16,797 bases of DNA from an uncultured Clostridia bacterium (lineage in GTDB: Bacteria > Bacillota > Clostridia > Lachnospirales > Bianqueaceae). Numbering within the stretch: the stretch's first letter is position 1; every line of letters starts with the position of its first letter. The translations under genes were made by a program, and so were the position numbers. This document shows positions 15,107 through 16,797 of this stretch, piece by piece. A model generated the notes under the pieces. It did not search any database. It saw nothing but the letters and a program-made list of their open reading frames with translations, and had not been told where the DNA came from. The stretch is from NCBI GenBank assembly GCA_947570515.1, contig CANOUM010000014.1, forward strand, positions 1 through 16,797, in the 5' to 3' direction.

Positions 15107-16733
15107 GGGAATCATCTCCTTCATAGATAGAATTGATGTTGTGCAGGTCGCAGTAGGTGCTGGCCTGCGTGAGCAGATCGCCGGCGGGCAGCATATCCTG
15201 CAGCGTGATGCGGTAGGCGATGGCTGTCTCGCGTGCGTAGCTGTTGCCAAGCGGTTCAGCGCTGATCAGATGATAGCTGTGCCGCATGGTCTGAGACGCC
15301 TCGTCGTAAGCGGACTGGGTAATCAGACTTTCCAGATGCCGGCGGTGCTGAGCGGGCAGCTGAGCCTTGAGCAGAAAATAAATGTCATACAGATGGGTCA
15401 CCAGCAGATGCGTAATCCCTTTTTCGAGAAAATGGCGGGACAGATCCGCGCAGATCGAAACTGCCTCCACGGGGTTCGTACTGGTCATGGGTTCATTGAG
15501 AAGCACCAGATCGGAAGCGGTGGCCTCCCTCAAAATGGAGGTGAGCTTTTTAATCTCGACGCCCATGCGGGAGGCTGTCATAGAACTGTCTTCACCGGCG
15601 GAGAACAGGGTGAAGATGCTGGTGACCGGAGAAAAGCGCATAGCAGCGGCCGGCACCAGAAATCCCAGCTGTGCCAGCACATAGCTCTGACCGATCGTTT
15701 TCAGGTAGGAGGTTTTGCCGGAATGATTGGCGCCGGTGATGATCACGGCGTTGCCTTTTTGCAGCTGGAGGTCGTTGCCCTGAATGCCGCTGCTGTGAAG
15801 CACCAGATCCGGATAGACGACTGTCTGCATTTCCAAAGAAGCTCCCGGTACTGGCTGCGGTCGGCAAAGCGCATAGCCGCGCTGTTCAAATGCTTCGGCT
15901 GCGAGCAGTGCAATCTGATAAAACTGAAGAGGGCGCACCAGCGCCAAAAGTTCCTGGCTGTGAGGAAAATCCAGACCGCTCACAAGCTTGGAAGCTTTAT
16001 TGATTTCGGATTTCCATTGCTTTTCCAGACCACGCAGAATATATTCGTCAAAATGGGAGCCATATAGAGAACGGTTGTATACAAATTCCGGGCCAAGGCC
16101 GTAGGAGGGCTGCGCTGCATCTGTATGGCATAAAAGTGCGTTTAAATCCTCAGCATCGTTTTCAACAGAGAGGATGCCCAGTTCATTTGGATAGCCATCC
16201 TCACGCAGATTGATGCCCAGATGCAGATAGCGCGGCAGGGGAAGGAGTTCTTCCAGCTGGGAGATGACGCTTTGGCAGCGTGCATACAGAGGTTCTTTTA
16301 GAAGCAGCGTGAAAAACTGCTGCAAAGACTGCATGCGGTCAGATTCATAGGTATGGGAGGGGCTGCTTAAAAGCTGCGTCCACTCTTGCAGGCAGGCCGT
16401 GTAAGCCGATGCAAGACGCCAATGATACAGCACCTCCTGCAGTTTGCCGGCAGCGAGGCTGAGTTTTTCCTGTTCGCGTTCTATAAAAAGAATGGCATCG
16501 ATCGCATGCTGAAGCTGAGCAGCATTCGTGACCTGCTTTAAATCGGCGAGAACGGATAAACGATCACGGATTTCAGCGGCGTCGCTGCTGAAATACTGAC
16601 GGATAAAGTGATCGGCTTTTTCGGGTGTCATGCGTGTATCAATGCAGCATAGTATTTTGGATATATCCAGATCGGAAAGAGCCTGACTGAGCGAGTTGCC
16701 CTGTCCGCTTTCCTGTATTAGCGTAACGCTCAA
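15084..16733 (-). CDS. MutS-like ATPase A (MutS domain V, no mismatch-recognition domain)
   Basis: This 549-residue protein has the same layout as its downstream neighbour: about 330 mainly helical residues, then a MutS-type ATPase. Walker A is GANHSGKTS (334-342), Walker B is LVLLNE (409-414) followed by PMTSTNP, and VTHLYDIY (445-452) holds His447. HSYHLISAEPLGNSYARETA (485-504) matches the closing part of the MutS ATPase. The tail (about 510-549) is extra compared with B. No mismatch-recognition domain, Smr domain or transmembrane segment is seen, and Asn413 replaces the Walker B Asp. The start is TTG at 16733, supported by AGGAG seven bases upstream (16741-16745 on the plus strand). An alternative ATG is not available nearby. 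It is the first gene of the minus-strand operon and is probably co-translated with B, possibly as a heterodimer. It is unlikely to be a mismatch repair enzyme. Confidence 0.88.
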   Translation of the reverse strand: MSVTLIQESGQGNSLSQALSDLDISKILCCIDTRMTPEKADHFIRQYFSSDAAEIRDRLSVLADLKQVTNAAQLQHAIDAILFIEREQEKLSLAAGKLQEVLYHWRLASAYTACLQEWTQLLSSPSHTYESDRMQSLQQFFTLLLKEPLYARCQSVISQLEELLPLPRYLHLGINLREDGYPNELGILSVENDAEDLNALLCHTDAAQPSYGLGPEFVYNRSLYGSHFDEYILRGLEKQWKSEINKASKLVSGLDFPHSQELLALVRPLQFYQIALLAAEAFEQRGYALCRPQPVPGASLEMQTVVYPDLVLHSSGIQGNDLQLQKGNAVIITGANHSGKTSYLKTIGQSYVLAQLGFLVPAAAMRFSPVTSIFTLFSAGEDSSMTASRMGVEIKKLTSILREATASDLVLLNEPMTSTNPVEAVSICADLSRHFLEKGITHLLVTHLYDIYFLLKAQLPAQHRRHLESLITQSAYDEASQTMRHSYHLISAEPLGNSYARETAIAYRITLQDMLPAGDLLTQASTYCDLHNINSIYEGDDSHGLSDNH

Positions 16734-16755
16734 AATGTTTCTCCTTGCGGTATAT

Positions 16756-16787
16756 AGTATAGTTTTGTATATAGATGTATTGTATCA
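16756..16787 (-). promoter_or_regulatory. Possible promoter of the MutS-like operon
   Basis: Two candidate -10 boxes are seen on the minus strand. One is TGATACAAT (16787 down to 16779), an extended -10 whose -35 box would lie beyond the window. The other is TATACT (16761 down to 16756), nearer the gene but without a convincing -35. The region is AT-rich, so one or both may be chance. Confidence 0.35.
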
Positions 16788-16797
16788 TTGGAGGCTC

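Noticed and set aside
15107..15250. N-terminal extension of MutS-like B by 48 residues
   Set aside because: The extension overlaps gene A in another frame, has a low-complexity Thr/Ala/Pro/Cys composition, and the ATG at 15106 has a proper ribosome binding site.
15075..16067. Long open frame of 330 codons on the plus strand opposite MutS-like gene A
   Set aside because: It lies antisense to a gene with clear MutS ATPase motifs, its translation shows no domain and is rich in His, Gln and Gly in the way of reverse-frame shadows, and no ribosome binding site was noted.
13577..16733. Assignment of the two MutS-like genes as mismatch repair mutS or mutS2
   Set aside because: Both lack the mismatch-recognition domain with Phe-x-Glu, B lacks any C-terminal extension, and neither has the Smr nuclease of MutS2.
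16751..16774. Direct repeat TATATAG (16751-16757 and 16768-16774)
   Set aside because: It is seven bases long in an AT-rich promoter region and most likely reflects base composition and -10-like sequence.

Overview
The window looks like chromosomal DNA of a Gram-positive, low-to-moderate G+C Clostridia-type Firmicute, most likely Lachnospiraceae or a close relative. This rests on strong AGGAGG-type ribosome binding sites, some TTG and GTG starts, tightly packed co-directional operons, a UPF0735 ACT protein in front of hom and lysC, and a DUF5685 / J-domain gene pair. The taxonomic call is inference from gene content only. No tRNA, rRNA, CRISPR array, insertion sequence or phage gene was seen, and no gene-free stretch exceeds 300 bases.

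Region 1 (1-4308, plus strand) is the end of an exporter-like operon. It holds the C-terminal part of an ABC ATPase, an ABC-2 permease, a GldG-like membrane-anchored protein and a DUF4340 membrane-anchored protein. The genes abut or overlap, and a long intrinsic hairpin terminator closes the operon. The set resembles the GldA/GldF/GldG transporter of gliding bacteroidetes, here in an organism with no other sign of gliding.

Region 2 (4310-10591, plus strand) appears to be one eight-gene operon driven by a good extended -10 promoter that starts right behind the previous terminator. It begins with a stand-alone ACT regulator, homoserine dehydrogenase and aspartate kinase (entry and branch point of the aspartate amino-acid family). 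It continues with phosphatidylserine synthase and phosphatidylserine decarboxylase (phosphatidylethanolamine synthesis). It ends with a DUF5685 protein, a J-domain protein with a cysteine-rich tail, and a small membrane protein with a zinc ribbon. The lysC gene carries an internal ribosome binding site and GTG codon placed like the start of the beta subunit of Bacillus aspartokinase II.

Region 3 (10592-11869, plus strand) is a single Gfo/Idh/MocA-type oxidoreductase gene with its own promoter and a perfect 16-base dyad between promoter and ribosome binding site. A hairpin separates it from the convergent operon that follows.

Region 4 (11896-16797, minus strand) reads, in transcription order: MutS-like ATPase A, MutS-like ATPase B, and a DUF4091 glycosidase-like protein. 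The MutS-like proteins are divergent tandem paralogues that keep the MutS-type ATPase but lack the mismatch-recognition domain. Both have Asn in place of the Walker B Asp, and their ATPase motifs fall at identical residue numbers. A two-component MutS-like ATPase joined to a carbohydrate-type enzyme is the most unusual arrangement in the window and the best candidate for an undescribed system. A second candidate is the DUF5685 / Cys-tailed J-protein / zinc-ribbon membrane protein module at the end of Region 2.
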